Assembly: GCA_029216955.1 (NCBI GenBank)
Contig: JANAVB010003400.1
Span: 16,626,868 to 16,690,867 of the forward strand
DNA length: 64,000 nucleotides
Reading direction: 5' to 3'
DNA from: Iris pallida
Lineage: Eukaryota; Streptophyta; Magnoliopsida; Asparagales; Iridaceae
A program made the translations under genes and the position numbers. The stretch's first letter is position 1. The number at the start of each line of letters is the position of its first letter. The notes beneath the pieces were generated by a model. That model did no database searches, was not told the origin of the DNA, and saw nothing but the letters and a program-made list of their open reading frames with translations. Positions 11,644 to 25,819 of the stretch are shown here, piece after piece.

Positions 11644-12644
11644 TCTGCACTCAACAAGTTAAATCAATAGCAAATGATATGTTGTGAGGTACCAAAAAAG
11701 ATCAGAAATTTGCAAGCATTAATTGATACAATTGCCAAAAAGGGTCAACCAGGAAGGTACACATGAGAAACAAGCACTAATATACAAGCATTAATTTGAT
11801 GACCTTCAAAGGATGTATTAATTTAATTACACTGATTAATGCCCAGAAACATCGTTCCCACCTTTACCAAGTTTAAATATATGGAGAATTAGCAAGCTCC
11901 ACAGACATGCAAGTTAATAAAGAATCTACCTAAAACAATATGCATAACACATTCACTAGTGCCTCCAGTCCAAAGAGACTGCCGAGCATCTAATCAATGT
12001 CATAACTTCACAAGCTTAAAAACTTTACTAAAATTTTAGTAACCTTCAAAGATCTAGTCATGCAAAAGCCACTTTCATGTGAGTAGGTAACGATAAAAGA
12101 TATGAATGCAGCACTTACTAGAGGATCTACATTGATAGCCTTTATAAGCATATGATATCTAAAGGTTTTAGGATATTGAGCATGCTTTAAATATCCAACC
12201 AGGAATCAATACAACAACTACTGCATACTTCTATTATGATGAGGAGATCCACTAGAGACATCAACTGGGAATTTCTGATCATCCAAAAATAATATCGATA
12301 ACACTAACAGATAGAACAGAATGTATTGAAATATCAACTCAGCAAATTAGCTTCCCTTCTATAAAATGTGCATCTGTTACAATTATAGCTTGCACTAAAA
12401 TTCAGCAGAAACTAATTTAATATACTGGAAAACTCGAAGAAGATACAAAATGCAACAGCAAAATTAGGGTCTATCAGCTTAGCCACATAATAAATTTGCA
12501 AGCATGCAGCTATATACAGACCAAATCTTTAGAGTGTGCTGATGGATGAGGGCTATCAGCATGCAGCTATAAACTGGAAAATCTTTTCCCAAGATGTCCT
12601 TATCCATTTGCATTTCAATCCTTTATTTTTCTACAATTGTCAAG
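11644..12644. other. CACTA spacer, no gene seen
   Basis: AT-rich sequence between the TNP1-like start and the captured exons. It probably contains the TNP1 promoter on the minus strand side (11644-12000), but no convincing TATA or initiator could be chosen. No open frame of note. Confidence 0.5.
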
Positions 12645-12905
12645 TTTGTCTTGGAGACAAAGTCTCTATTGGTGAATGAGCAGGAACAGAAACTTAGGGA
12701 CAGTGAGGCTGCTATAACTTCCCTTCAGGTCTGCTCCATCTTTCCTTCCCAATTTTCATTAAAGATATAAAGAAGAAAGTATTAAAGACTTGCCATTATT
12801 TTGACCATTTTATTGTTGCAGACTTCAAAAGAGTACCTAGAGAAACAGTTGGGCGAGGTGGAGAACAACCTGAGGGAACTACTCCAGATGAACATTTGCA
12901 TATGG
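12645..12905 (+). pseudogene. Captured host gene fragment resembling prefoldin subunit 1 (C-terminal coiled coil), two exons and one intron
   Basis: Exon 1 (12645-12728) reads 'FVLETKSLLVNEQEQKL' then 'RDSEAAITSLQ'. A GT donor at 12729 and a TTGCAG acceptor at 12816-12821 remove a 93-base intron, and exon 2 continues in frame with 'TSKEYLEKQL' and 'EVENNLRELLQ' to about 12887. The preceding AG at 12643-12644 could be an acceptor. The pattern matches the second helix of prefoldin subunit 1, part of the cytosolic hexamer that passes actin and tubulin to chaperonin. It is recalled from family knowledge, not searched. The fragment runs opposite to the transposon genes, lacks the first helix and the end, and is not expected to make prefoldin. 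It is either part of a captured gene (Pack-CACTA style) or a nested insertion. Confidence 0.6.
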
Positions 12906-13500
12906 TTTGGTTCAGTTCTGAATTTTTTTTGATAGTTTTAGTTACTACTTGTGTGTACTATGACAGAGAGAAGCAGCAGTGTTATTCATTGGGCTTTTAT
13001 ATGCCAGATATAATAATCATCTTTCTGGTTTCATAGATTAATAATATTGACGTATGTGTTGCCTGTTATGAACTCTAACAAGGGTTTTACAGTGAAATCT
13101 GGGGAATTTTGGCCATAGAGTGTTTTGTGTTTTCTTTACCGTATCTATAAAATTTGTAGGCGAAATACTCAATTTATTGAGACTATAGTGGGGAAGGTAA
13201 ACTATGCACCTTGAATACAAATACCTGTATTGTGTAAGAGGATTTGGTTTTTTTGTAGATTTTTTCGTTCTATGCTTAAAACTGATTTTTAACGAAGTAA
13301 AAACTCCATTATGTCAATATACTATCCTCGAGTTTTAATGTAATCTGTTTATGCTAGATACTGTGCCCCTTTATTTGGATTCAAACAATAATATGATTAC
13401 GTATGAAGTGTCTTGAACTCTTTGAAAAATTGAAATTTCTCTGGTAATTCATGTAAGCTTAATTATGAGACAACTTGGAATAATTTACAGAGCATAAAAT

Positions 13501-13800
13501 CAGTGTAATTATGCCATAGCCTAAAGTTATGCCATAGCCTAAAATCCCAGGTTATCACCTTGGGATAATTATGCCACAGCCTAAAATCCCTGGTTATCAC
13601 CTGGGTGATCTTTCATCATTCAATATGAGCATAATTATGCCATAGCCTAAAATCCCAGGTGATCTTTCATCACAGAGCACAATTATACCATGGGATGAAA
13701 GACACCCTGGGATGAAATGAATACGCAATCTTTCATCACAGAGCATAATTATGCCATAGCCTAATATCCCAGGCGATCTTTCATCACCCAGGTCATAACA
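13501..13800. repeat. Degenerate tandem repeat, ATTATGCCATAGCCTAA units
   Basis: Five copies of ATTATGCCATAGCCTAA or near variants occur (about 13508, 13526, 13568, 13632, 13748). Most are followed by AATCCCAGG and then GTGATCTTTCATCA. Spacing is irregular (18-116 bases), so this is a decayed minisatellite or rearranged MITE remnants rather than a clean array. Confidence 0.7.
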
Positions 13801-13889
13801 TTCATATCCTTTGTATTACTAAACAAAGGTTAAAATGAATAAATAAAGGTTAAAATATTGTTGACATATGAGATATAGAAAGTAACAAA

Positions 13890-14155
13890 AAAACTGCTAA
13901 GAACAGCTACATTCCAAGCATTCAAAGCTGAAATTTGGTTGTACATCATCTTAGCTTGAGAAAGCTGCAGATCTCTAGCACATATATATACAGAACAAAC
14001 ATTCAAAGCTGCAGTCAAACCCTCTTGGCTTGAGAAAACGTAAATACTTCTAAGAACAGCTACATTCCAGTACTGCACAGTGCAAGCTTCACACCAAGGT
14101 TTCAAAACCCGGTTACAAAAACATATTTGGTTGTACATCATCAGATTTGAGCTCA
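13890..14155. repeat. Local direct duplication downstream of the transposase
   Basis: The words CTAAGAACAGCTACATTCCA and TTTGGTTGTACATCATC each occur twice (13896 and 14048; 13933 and 14127), as does CTTGAGAAA (13955 and 14028). This is a partly overlapping direct duplication of roughly 100-150 bases. It lies in the 3' flank of the TNP2 gene, and no coding function is seen. Confidence 0.6.
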
Positions 14156-14494
14156 ACTTATTTAAACTTTCATGACATCATCAATATTAGCCATATTATG
14201 ATAATATTGTAAAGTTTCAATCAACTTTGGTTAGTTACGACAGAAAATTAGCTGAAACCCAAACACTATGAAACTGATACAAAAAAAATATTAAAAGCAT
14301 ACCAACAATGTTTTGAATGTCACAATTTTTCTAAAATGTAAACAAAGGAACCTGGAAACTAAAATAGCAAAAATCTTCAAGTATAGCATTTATTTTTTTC
14401 CAACACATTTTAGTAGTGGTGCCAAGTGAGGTTGCTCCAGAAGACAAGATTGAAAATTTTCTGGTACAATCAGCCCATCCACCTCATCAGTCAT

Positions 14495-18123
<3,629 letters not shown>

Positions 18124-18390
18124 GATAAGAAGAAAAACTATATCCTCTCAAACAACAAACCTAAAAAACAAAGATAGATATTAGTATGGATTTATGTCAT
18201 TACACAAACTGCTAAGAAATAACACAAAATATTTGAACCATCCAGAAAGGTAAATATGCAACAATCAAGTTACTTGATTCTGAACCTCTGGCGTACAAAT
18301 AACCAACATTTTTGTCATGCAATTTTTAAGCTCCTGCAACCAATGTGCTACTTATGGAAACATCAAAAATCAAGACCACATACTACTGAG

Positions 18391-18665
18391 AATTTACGTG
18401 AGGAGAGATTACTGTCAAAGGAGTTAAATGGTTTGCTAACTCTTCAGGAATCCTTTTGGAGACAAAGATCTCGTTGTAAATGGATCAAAGAAGGTAATAA
18501 ATCCACAAAGTATTTCCATATTATGGCTACTAATAGGAAAAGAAAGAATTGAGATTCATACTCTGCAACTTTTAGATGGAACATGGACTTCAGATCCTAA
18601 GTTGATATCAGACACAATAATCAATCATTTCCAGTAGTTATTTGGAGAAGAGGAGGTGTCCAACC
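18391..18665 (+). pseudogene. LINE fragment: segment between endonuclease and reverse transcriptase
   Basis: The plus strand reads 'LQESFWRQRSRCKWIKEGN' followed by 'STKYFHIMATNRKRKN'. After a one-base frame change near 18552 it continues with 'IHTLQLLDGTW' and 'INHF', a stop, and 'LFGEEE'. This is the well-conserved link region of plant L1-type ORF2 ('WRQ.SR..W...G..NT.FFH'). Neither the endonuclease nor the RT palm is present. It is a 5'- and 3'-truncated scrap inside the CACTA, on the strand opposite to the transposase. Confidence 0.85.
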
Positions 18666-19437
18666 TTATAAAAAGTTGCTTATGCTGCTTTTTTTGTTGA
18701 CAAACCAACCTTAATAGGCCTTTAGTATTTAAGTATTAGAAGTATAGATATATCAATTATATATTTATATAGGTATCAGGATATTCACATTCGAAATAGA
18801 GGGGAATTCATATCTAGACAAACTGAATTCGGATAAATAAAATCCAAATCCTAAAAATAATTTGATCCATATCCATTTATAATCGGATTTGGAGCCAGAT
18901 CCAAACTAGATAATCCTCATCCAGATGCCCCCTACTCTTTAGCATGTGCCTCGACTACAGAAACTCAACTAGGAACTCAAAATAAGAACTCAGCAATATG
19001 GTTATAATCAACCCACGTACTCTTAACGAGGATATTGCATGTACACTTGGCATGTGAAGAAGCACAACTTTGCCACTTTTCATGACAAACTTGTTAACTT
19101 TAGTAATGGTAGTGCAAAGAATATCAGTAAGAGAATACTTACCGAGGGAACAAATCGTAAGCAGTAACTTTCAACCGGTTCTTATTTTCCAATTTCACAA
19201 AACTTTGTTCTAATTTTACAACAAATTTACAAAAATTTCCTGCCTCCTGTTTCCTATGAAAATTTCCGAATTATCAAGAACAACAGAGCCATTTCTGGCA
19301 CCGTCGAAAGTATCCACAAATTCATCACCATTCCGCAATTACTGTTTAATTTTGTGAACGATTCAGCACATTCGTAGTACACGAATCAGCCTGTCACCAA
19401 ATCTATAACAGAAAATTTCATCTAACCAAAAATAGTA
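18666..19437. other. CACTA 5' region, no gene seen
   Basis: AT-rich sequence without a supported frame, between the LINE scrap and the foldback element. It probably belongs to the long leader or first intron of the transposase gene. Confidence 0.45.
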
Positions 19438-19785
19438 GAAAATTTCACCTAACGGGAAATAGTCTGGTATATTTGTGTAGAACAGGAAAAGTTTTAAGAA
19501 TTTGCTGGTAGAGGAATCATGCTTTCCCTGGCACCAAAAAAAAAAAGCTTCGGGCCAGTGTGACTAGCACCGGATGCTGTATATATACAAATTTTCTCTG
19601 GCGTCCGGTTTTTGACAAAAAAATATATAGAACCCGGCGCCAGTGTGACTGGCGCCAAAGTTTTTTTGGATTTTTTTTGTTAGGCGCCAATTTCACTGGC
19701 GCGTGATCCCTCTACCAGCAAATTCTCAAAACTTATCCCATTCTACGCAAATATACCAAACTATTATCCGTTAGTTGAAAATTTC
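19438..19785. repeat. Foldback/MITE-like element with inverted arms of about 83 bp
   Basis: The left arm (19438-19520) and the reverse complement of the right arm (19703-19785) match along their length with scattered differences, sharing CTGGTAGAGG and GGTATATTTG words. The roughly 180-base centre holds short GC-rich repeats built on GGCGCCAGTG and CCAGTGTGACT, themselves partly palindromic. No target duplication was resolved and no protein is encoded. It resembles a non-autonomous foldback element, but the family is not recognised. Confidence 0.75.
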
Positions 19786-20204
19786 TGAATCAACAATGGA
19801 AAAGCAAGAGAGAACAACAACATTTGGGGCCAGGGCTGTAATCTTGCTTCTGCTTATATTAGAAAGCAAAAGATGAGGTAATTATTCATACCATAGAAAT
19901 AAGCTGTCACCAGATAAACTGAAGCTTGCTGAACCTTGTAAGTATCTAAGTTGTTACCGACTAAAACCAAATATCGTGGCTAACAGTAGCACTTCGTGTT
20001 GTCAATTCCAACAATAAGTAATCAGTCTCATACTCGATCAAGATGAGTGACTAATGTCGAACAGGCAATGCCGAAGGCAATGAGTAATTCTGTGCATACT
20101 ATGGTGAATCATTAGCGGGGACTACAACAAAATATGATCCAAAAATTTGATGCAACCTTAACATAAAATTAACAAAACCCAAAAATCATCAAAACCCATA
20201 AAAT

Positions 20205-20240
<36 letters not shown>

Positions 20241-20420
20241 ACGAGGGAATTACCTTTCTTGCTTCGACGATGCTCAAATCTTCAGATTGTGAGAGAATTA
20301 AGGAAAGCTGAAACCCTAAAGAAAACAAAAACCCTAACAAAATAAAAACCCTAAGAAAAACGAAATCCTAAGAACCAAAATCCTAAGAAAAATAAAACCC
20401 TAAGAGACTGTGAGAGAGGA
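20205..20420 (-). promoter_or_regulatory. Putative leader exon of the transposase gene: GA/CT tract and telobox-like motifs
   Basis: On the minus strand this region has repeated TTAGGGTTT words (six or so variants, 20310-20405) and an exon-like piece ending GCAAGAAAG before GTAATTCC (donor at about 20252). A CT run and GT repeat follow (20207-20240). TAGGGTTT words and CT tracts are common in plant 5' leaders. The orientation and place, about 430-630 bases from the CACTA end, fit the start of the TNP2 transcript. No clear TATA box was found. Confidence 0.4.
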
Positions 20421-20619
20421 GGAGAGGTCATACCTTCGTAACAGGAGAGAAGAGGGAAGCGTTCGACAGCGGCTCACAGGAGAGAAGAAGAGGGAAGGGG
20501 GAAACAATCAACATAGATCTGTGCGGCTCACAGGAGAGAAGAAGAGGGAAGAGGCCGGGAAGAAGAGGGAAGTGCGGGAAAAAATTAGGGAAAAATTTCC
20601 TTTTGGTTGCTTTGTAACA

Positions 20620-20838
20620 CTTTTCTGCTGGCACATGTTTTGCATGTGACATAAGTTATATGTTTGTAACAGTTTTTACTGTTACAACTAATATAAAAAA
20701 TAAAAGAATTATAGAATTAGAATTTTCGTAATGGTTTTTGCCTATAGTAACGGTTATAAGTGTTACTATCTTGTAACAGTAATAACTGTTACTAATTGGA
20801 AAAAAATTGTGTCACAATTTGCATATTATGGTGTAGTG
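20620..20838. repeat. CACTA right subterminal repeat region
   Basis: GTAACAGTTTTTACTGTTAC, GTAACGGTTATAAGTGTTAC and GTAACAGTAATAACTGTTAC occur between 20667 and 20796. They are palindromic units of the same type as at the left end. The terminal 15 bp are the inverted repeat. Confidence 0.8.
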
Positions 20839-23318
20839 TGTCAGCTGTACAAAAGACGAACGTGTTTCGGTATTTTTACGATTTCGGGAGATTTCGGACA
20901 CGAAAATACGATCCGTTTGATGTTTCGGAAAGCTAACATGAAGGGCTATGACATACATTAATCCTAGAATTTAGTTAAGGCTCAATTGGTACAATATTGG
21001 TTTTAAGTAGAAGAGTGACTATACGATATAGGCATTTTGTGTAACCTATGAGCCTATGTAGTATGGGTATTAAATGAATATAGAGTATGTAATACATGAT
21101 ACGTTAGATGAATAAAATGATATATATATGATATATATTCTCTTTACATTAATGTTTATATATGGTTGAATGCAAGCATGTAGGAATGCAATTAATATAA
21201 TGTATGTAAGCAATGCATAAATGATGAATGAAAGAATGATATACAATGTATGCATGAAAGTATATAATGAATGCTAGATATGAATGCAAGGTATATATGT
21301 AATGATAGATATGAATGCATAATATATAAATATTGTAATACAATATATAATGATAGCATGTATGGTAATGTAGAATATATGATGCAAGCATGTACATATC
21401 CACTGTTTTTCCTTTTTCTTACATTTTGCTTCCCTTCCCTTTCCATTTCAGTTTTTCCCCCTTTTTTCCTCTTCTATTTTTACATGTTATATACCATGTA
21501 TATAATGTATAGATGCATGTAAGTATGTAATATGCATGAATGAATGTCATATATGAATGAATGAATCAATCAAAGGTATAAGTAAAATATAATGCATTAT
21601 AATGAATGTTAACATATATAATGTATAAAAGTATGTATGTAAATGTGCATGAATGTATATATCAATGCAACTATATAAATATGCATGATGTAACATATGC
21701 CTATATATATAAATATGTATGTAATGTGGATATGCATGTATGTATGAAGGTATGTATTTATATATATTATCTATTTTATATTATACATTGTTGTGGTTCA
21801 CATTGCCTTGTGATTGTGTGAGTGCTAGCCTAGGCTTGGTTAGGCCTAGTGAGACTTGTTAGACTTGTTTGGTCTAGGACTTGACCTAGTTGACCTAATT
21901 TGACTAGTGGGGTTGACTAGAGTTGACCAAGTGTTGACTTTAGTCTAGTTTGACCTAGACAGCATGCAGATACATTGTACATTTCATTTATTATCTCTCG
22001 TATACATCTTGACCTGTATTGCTCTAAATAGGACTCTATGGCTTCAGTTTGGACCTCTATACCTATCAGCTGTTCAGGTTATCAGGCGAGTACATTCTCT
22101 GATAGTTCTCTCATTTACTTGTCAATTGCTGTACTTCAGTTCTAGTTAGTTGTATGCGATTCTCTGTTACAAACACGTATTGTTATTACTGGATCCATAT
22201 ATACGACACATATACTTACTCGTTTTGCCTCTATCATTCGAATCACCATATGAATCACTATTCGAACCACCTATTCGTATCTTCATGTGCTGGTTGGACT
22301 TGTATTCGATTGATGTGTCGGATTTTGGATTCATTTGTATTAGATGGGCGGGGAAATACTTGATTAGACATGTGAACATTCCTACTATTCGAACCACCCC
22401 CTGTGAATGATATTCGAACGATAGCCATCTCTCACCTGATCAGTGCGTGATGTACCGGATTTACCCATAGCCGTTTACATGTCTATCTAAGTATTTTAAA
22501 ACACACTTGGAGAATTTATTCGAATCATTGTTAGATCATCATATGAATCACTATTCGAATCACCTTATTCGTATCACCTTATTCGAATCACCTTATTAGA
22601 ATAATAATTAGAATTACATTCGACTCATCTTGTATTAGACTCACATTGGGATTACACTCGACTTATATTGTACTGTCTGGACTCATCATGTTGCTCTAGT
22701 TCAGCTAGATTTTATTTTACAGTCTTAATTACCATGATTTCTTCTCTTGTTTAGTACTTACTTTCCTTGTACCTTATCTGTCTCTCTATACCATCACCTG
22801 AATATAAACTGCCATATTTATCAATACAACTGTCTATAACTGCTTTATAGTTCTCTGTCATTTATTTGGGTTTTCTAGATGAGATTGTGCTCGTTCCTGT
22901 CCTGACTGGACCTGTTGATAAATTTTACAGATAGCTTGGATGTTGCCTGCTAGCCTAGAGGAGACACAGTAGAGGTTGTATAGATAGTTATTTTAGTTGT
23001 CTTGAGTTGTATTTACTTTATGGATTACTGTATTTTAATTTTGAGATGTTTTCTGGGTTTGTGTATCTTAGACACTTAGACTTCTATCTGCGGTATCTCT
23101 TTGTGGATTCTATATTTTATCTATCTTTTATCATGCTCTACTTTAGATGTGATTGAGACTGTATTTGCTATGTCACCTCCATTCGGAGTGTATATACTGT
23201 ACAGGTACCTTTATATTGTTAGATATTTGACCTAGGACAGCGTTCTACCGCCGACACTGCGGCGTAGGCTGGACGTACCCACTTCTCGTGCCCTTACTCT
23301 AGGGTGCGGGTCGTGACA
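20839..23318 (+). repeat. Element A 5' LTR, right part
   Basis: Continues the LTR after the CACTA and aligns with 27312-29775. It includes a TATG/AATG-rich low-complexity stretch (21000-21780), a run of GTTGACC/TTTGACC words (21840-21960), a block of repeated ATTCGAATCACC words (22500-22600), and a terminal 100 bases with hairpin CTACCGCCG..CGGCGTAG (23245-23266). It ends GTCGTGACA. Frames at 22150-22410 are shared with the other LTR only because these are copies. Confidence 0.92.
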
Positions 23319-24291
23319 CGTTTTTAGTGGTGGCCCATGCAGGTCGAGTTTGTGTAGTGGTATTCGAATTAGAGTACCACTACAGCCTGCAGTAGGATTA
23401 GGATATATTTTTGAAGGTACTCAATCACAGTTAGGATCCCTTGAGAGATTCCTGGGATGACCCTTGAGAATTTTATTATAAAATATCTCGAAATTTGATT
23501 CTAATAGTTTATATTTATCTTTCTTGGTTAGTTAATGAATTTGATTTTTGGGTATCCATTGTTGATTTAATTTAATTTTTGTCAAGATGAAATTATATGG
23601 GCTAGGTCATCTAAGTTATAGAATCTAGTCTTCTACAGTCACATTAGCCAGCATGGTGAGGACATATAGTCTGACTTTGGATATATTTCTCGGGTGTGGG
23701 AATTTAAGGTTTTTGCAGCCAAGCTAGCGGCATCGCAAAAATTTTAAATACCATGATTATAGAGGTATGTGCCTAAGTCGAAGACTTTGTGATTATCGTA
23801 GCCTTGCTTACTAGTATGACGAGAATTTAGAGTACCATGATTTTGGATAGACGCATATGATTATCAGATTATACTTTAAATATTCTTGAACATATTTTCT
23901 CTACTTTTGTTTCAGTCATTCTCAAAAAAAAAGAATTATTGTTTGTTTTGTTTGTTTTGCTTCTCATTATTTAACTTAGGAGTAGCTTTAGCTGTATTAT
24001 AAACCTTGTGTAACTTCTTACTATGAATTTCTTCTTAATACAATGAATCGATGATTTTGCTAGACCTTATCTTGGATTTGATATTATAGCTCTGGTTTCA
24101 AAATGGTTCTTCTTTTAAACAGATAAGCAGAACAGATTTTATCGTTATTTTCTTCTTGCTATTATTCTTGTATTAAATAATAGTAATAATAATAAAACTG
24201 TCTTGATTACATCAATCACCTACTTTGCAATTTTGGTAGGAATCTAAATGTTGGTCTTGATATAGAATTTGATTTGTATATTGGGACATGA

Positions 24292-24361
<70 letters not shown>

Positions 24362-25030
24362 GACACAGACACTTTGCCTGATACATATACCTGCTACACT
24401 TGATTTTCCAATCTATCTAAATACATATTAATATGTTGTTGATGTTAAATTCCCAAAACCCTAATATTTCTGATACAGTACAGTATCAAAGACTGGTTCT
24501 CTGCTTTTTCTAGTTTAAATTTGTAATTTAAATATAAATTTTATGTTATTAGTTTTGTTTACATCACTGCACATGTATGTTATATACAGGATTTCATTTC
24601 TTAAAGAAATTGGTTGAGTTTGTGTTTGAACTTGTCAAATCTGAGGCTGTGTGCATATTAACCCTTTAACACTAGATTCTAAGTGATTAGTTCAATTTGC
24701 AGTTTTTAAATGTAATGTTTTGAGCTATATACATTTTTGTATGTAGGGATACAATGTTAGGTTTTATACTCTTACATGTTAGGTTGTGGTTGTGGTGAAC
24801 ATTGGGTTGGTTTTGATGTTCGAATTTCACCAAAATCCTGAAACTGAATACATGTTAATATTTTTCACATTGATTTTAAATGTTTAGTTCAATTTCAGAT
24901 TTAATATGTAATGTTAAACTAAAATGAATGATTGAACCCTTCATTTTAAGTTATAACCCCTGTACTCTTGACACTCTACACTAATGTTCACAACTTCCAT
25001 GTAAACCTAACCCTTCATCTCTATGTTATG

Positions 25031-25128
<98 letters not shown>

Positions 25129-25819
25129 AAAAAATATATATATATAGTTTATGCATACTGTTATAATGTATATAGATACATAACTAAATCTCTACCTCTC
25201 TATACATATAGATATATGTATATATATGGTTAGCCATGCATGTTATGAGTAAATAGGTTGTGCATTGTAGATTGTTTAACCAATATGCCATGAGTAGTGT
25301 AACTTGATAGCTATTGTTTTGAAACCCAAATCCTCCTATACACTTTCATGTATATTTCACACACACACACACACATGTCTACTATCTAATCCTATGAACA
25401 TGTCCACATACACCCATACACATACTAACCACATAACCTTTGCATAATGCCAGCTTTTCCCTTCTAACACTCTATCTCTATATATATATTGTGATTGGAT
25501 TTTAATGCTCGACATTTGTGCTTTAAATTTTGATTTTGATTATGCCTTAAAGCCTTGATGATTTGTTATTTATGTATTTTTTCCAGTTTAATACCCCTGA
25601 TTGCTTGTAAGTTTTGATATCCTATGATTGTTTTGGTCTAGTGTAACTAGTATACCTTGATGAGACTTATACTACCACCGTATGCCATGACCTTGTATGC
25701 CATTCTTTTAAATTGTATGATTTAGGTAAGTTCTGAGACTTTGATTGTTGGGGATGAGACTCTAGAAGAAGTACGACCATCTTAATTTCGAGGACGAAAT
25801 TTTCTAAGGAGGGTAGACT
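23319..25819 (+). mobile_element. Element A interior, non-coding
   Basis: Begins with the shared leader block (GTGGTGGCCCATGCAGGTC, 23327-23345) and a 10-bp hairpin at 23353-23384. It ends with TTTCGAGGACGAAATTTT and a purine-rich GGAGGGTAGA just before the 3' LTR (25786-25819), the polypurine tract that primes plus-strand DNA. In between are (TA)n tracts at 24295-24358 and 25034-25145 and AT-rich sequence without any gag or pol similarity that I can see. Confidence 0.85.

Noticed and set aside
13501..13800. CRISPR-like repeat spacing
   Set aside because: Irregular unit spacing in eukaryotic transposon DNA; no array structure.
22150..22410. Overlapping 69-86 codon frames, repeated at 28609-28856
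   Set aside because: Same reason: paired LTR copies, three overlapping frames at once, no motif.
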